This document shows, one piece after another, positions 5,341-5,803 of a DNA stretch of 5,803 bases. Where the stretch lies: the NCBI GenBank assembly GCA_034428455.1, contig DAOUHZ010000045.1:1-5803 (forward strand), written 5' to 3'. This DNA is from Bin87 sp034428455. Lineage in GTDB: Bacteria; Chloroflexota; Dehalococcoidia; Lucifugimonadales; UBA3495. The stretch's first letter is position 1. The number at the start of each line of letters is the position of its first letter. Below the pieces are notes generated by a model that did no database searches, was not told the origin of the DNA, and saw only the letters and a list, made by a program, of their open reading frames with translations. A program made the position numbers and the translations under genes.

Positions 5341-5390
5341 AAATAAAAAACCGCGCTGTCCGGTGGCACAGCGCGGATCACTATTTTCTT
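5341..5390. terminator. Hairpin terminator, strong on the - strand and weak on the + strand
   Basis: CCGCGCTGT at 5351-5359 pairs perfectly with ACAGCGCGG at 5368-5376 around an eight-base loop. On the + strand the stem is followed by a broken T-rich run (ATCACTATTTTCTT, 5377-5390). On the - strand it is followed immediately by six T residues and then ATTT (complement of 5341-5350), which is the textbook arrangement. It probably ends the amidohydrolase/membrane-protein transcript and also blocks antisense transcription from the right. No - strand gene that needs it is visible in the window. Confidence 0.7.
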
Positions 5391-5423
5391 AAACCACAGT
5401 TTTTCATCAAACGAGGCTTCTCG

Positions 5424-5803
5424 ATGATGAACGAGAATGAACGACGCGCCTCACCAAAAAATCGTTGGACCCGCTGGTACATGTGGCTCGGCTACGGCGG
5501 CGGCATTCTGGGCGTGATCGCGGTGGTGGTCGTAATCGTGGCGATGGCGGCCGCCCCCAGCAACGACGGCAAAACGGCGGTGAGTCACCAGAAATTGGCG
5601 ACATTGACCCCCGATGAAGTAGGTGCGCTAATCCGCCAACACGCCAGCATCAACAGCCCCGCTGAAGTGAGCGACCTGCAAGCCATCGCGTACCAGGAAG
5701 GCATCACTCTCGATGAATCCATCATGCGTTATGCCTGGCGCGATGATTTCTCACGCATGACAACGGCCATCGAGAAGGAAAACCCCGACAGCGTCGTTGA
5801 TGC
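5424..5803 (+). CDS. N-terminal part of a membrane-anchored or exported protein (runs off the window)
   Basis: Open frame of 126 complete codons with no stop before the edge. The start at 5424 (ATGATG) has GAGG at 5413-5416, seven bases upstream; the next ATG at 5427 is possible. Residues 1-22 are polar and basic (NERRASPKNRWTRW), and residues 23-43 form one strongly hydrophobic segment (Gly/Val/Ile/Ala). This gives either a signal anchor with the rest outside the cell or a signal peptide cut near AMAAA (40-44). The remainder (about 45-126) is hydrophilic and helical, with DLQAIAYQEGITLDESIMRYAWRDDF (84-109). That pattern recalls, without proof, the helical propeptide-like regions ahead of some secreted serine proteases in Actinobacteria and Chloroflexota. 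The C-terminal part is outside the window, so function cannot be assigned. The gene follows the terminator hairpin and should have its own promoter, but I find no convincing boxes in 5377-5423. Confidence 0.75.
   Translation, partial: MMNENERRASPKNRWTRWYMWLGYGGGILGVIAVVVVIVAMAAAPSNDGKTAVSHQKLATLTPDEVGALIRQHASINSPAEVSDLQAIAYQEGITLDESIMRYAWRDDFSRMTTAIEKENPDSVVD

Noticed and set aside
5336..5341. Perfect TTGACA before the 5341-5390 hairpin, considered as a promoter for the last gene
   Set aside because: At 16-18 bp downstream lies GC-rich hairpin sequence with no -10-like box.
1..5803. CRISPR array, tRNA, rRNA, transposase or integrase
   Set aside because: I found no regularly spaced repeats, no cloverleaf or rRNA-like sequence, and no open frame with transposase or recombinase motifs on either strand.

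Overview
The window is bacterial DNA. It is GC-rich and densely coded, every supported gene lies on the + strand, and each has a Shine-Dalgarno-like site. The mix of an H. pylori PgdA-type polysaccharide deacetylase, an adenosine-deaminase-like fragment, an ACMSD-type amidohydrolase and small secreted or membrane proteins of unknown function would suit an uncultured environmental lineage such as Chloroflexota (Dehalococcoidia/SAR202-like). That assignment is a guess from gene content; no marker gene is present.

Positions 1-289 hold no convincing gene. They contain an imperfect inverted repeat at the extreme left edge, an extended -10 promoter candidate, and a strong nested hairpin that would lie at the 5' end of the transcript of the first gene. 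That gene (290-979) encodes a charged, probably coiled-coil protein of unknown function and is closed by a textbook intrinsic terminator (1005-1038). Next comes a 293-residue PgdA/cyclic-imidase-type deacetylase (1116-1997), the most clearly identified product in the window. It is followed by the first ~32 codons of an adenosine-deaminase-family gene (2063-2176), which breaks off abruptly.

The break coincides with a perfect 8-bp inverted repeat and a change to less GC-biased sequence. Beyond it lies a two-gene unit with its own sigma-70-like promoter (2212-2240): a secreted six-cysteine protein (2297-2893) and, 19 bp later, a probably cytoplasmic 288-residue protein (2913-3779). Neither has a recognised function. 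The unit looks like accessory DNA placed between catabolic genes, but no transposase, integrase or target-site duplication is visible.

From 3871 the GC-rich metabolic style returns with an ACMSD-type metal-dependent decarboxylase/hydrolase (3871-4866) whose metal ligands are all present. It is followed by a small multi-pass membrane protein (4893-5267) of lower GC bias, a hairpin that is a good intrinsic terminator on the - strand and a weak one on the + strand (5341-5390), and the start of a membrane-anchored or exported protein (5424 to the edge).

The functional theme of the recognisable genes is cytoplasmic metal-dependent hydrolysis or decarboxylation of small amides, imides, nucleosides or aromatic-derived acids. 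The unrecognised genes are mostly envelope or secreted proteins. I see no CRISPR array, tRNA, rRNA or intact mobile element, and no convincing new system. The best lead is the secreted/cytoplasmic protein pair at 2297-3779 sitting against a truncated gene.
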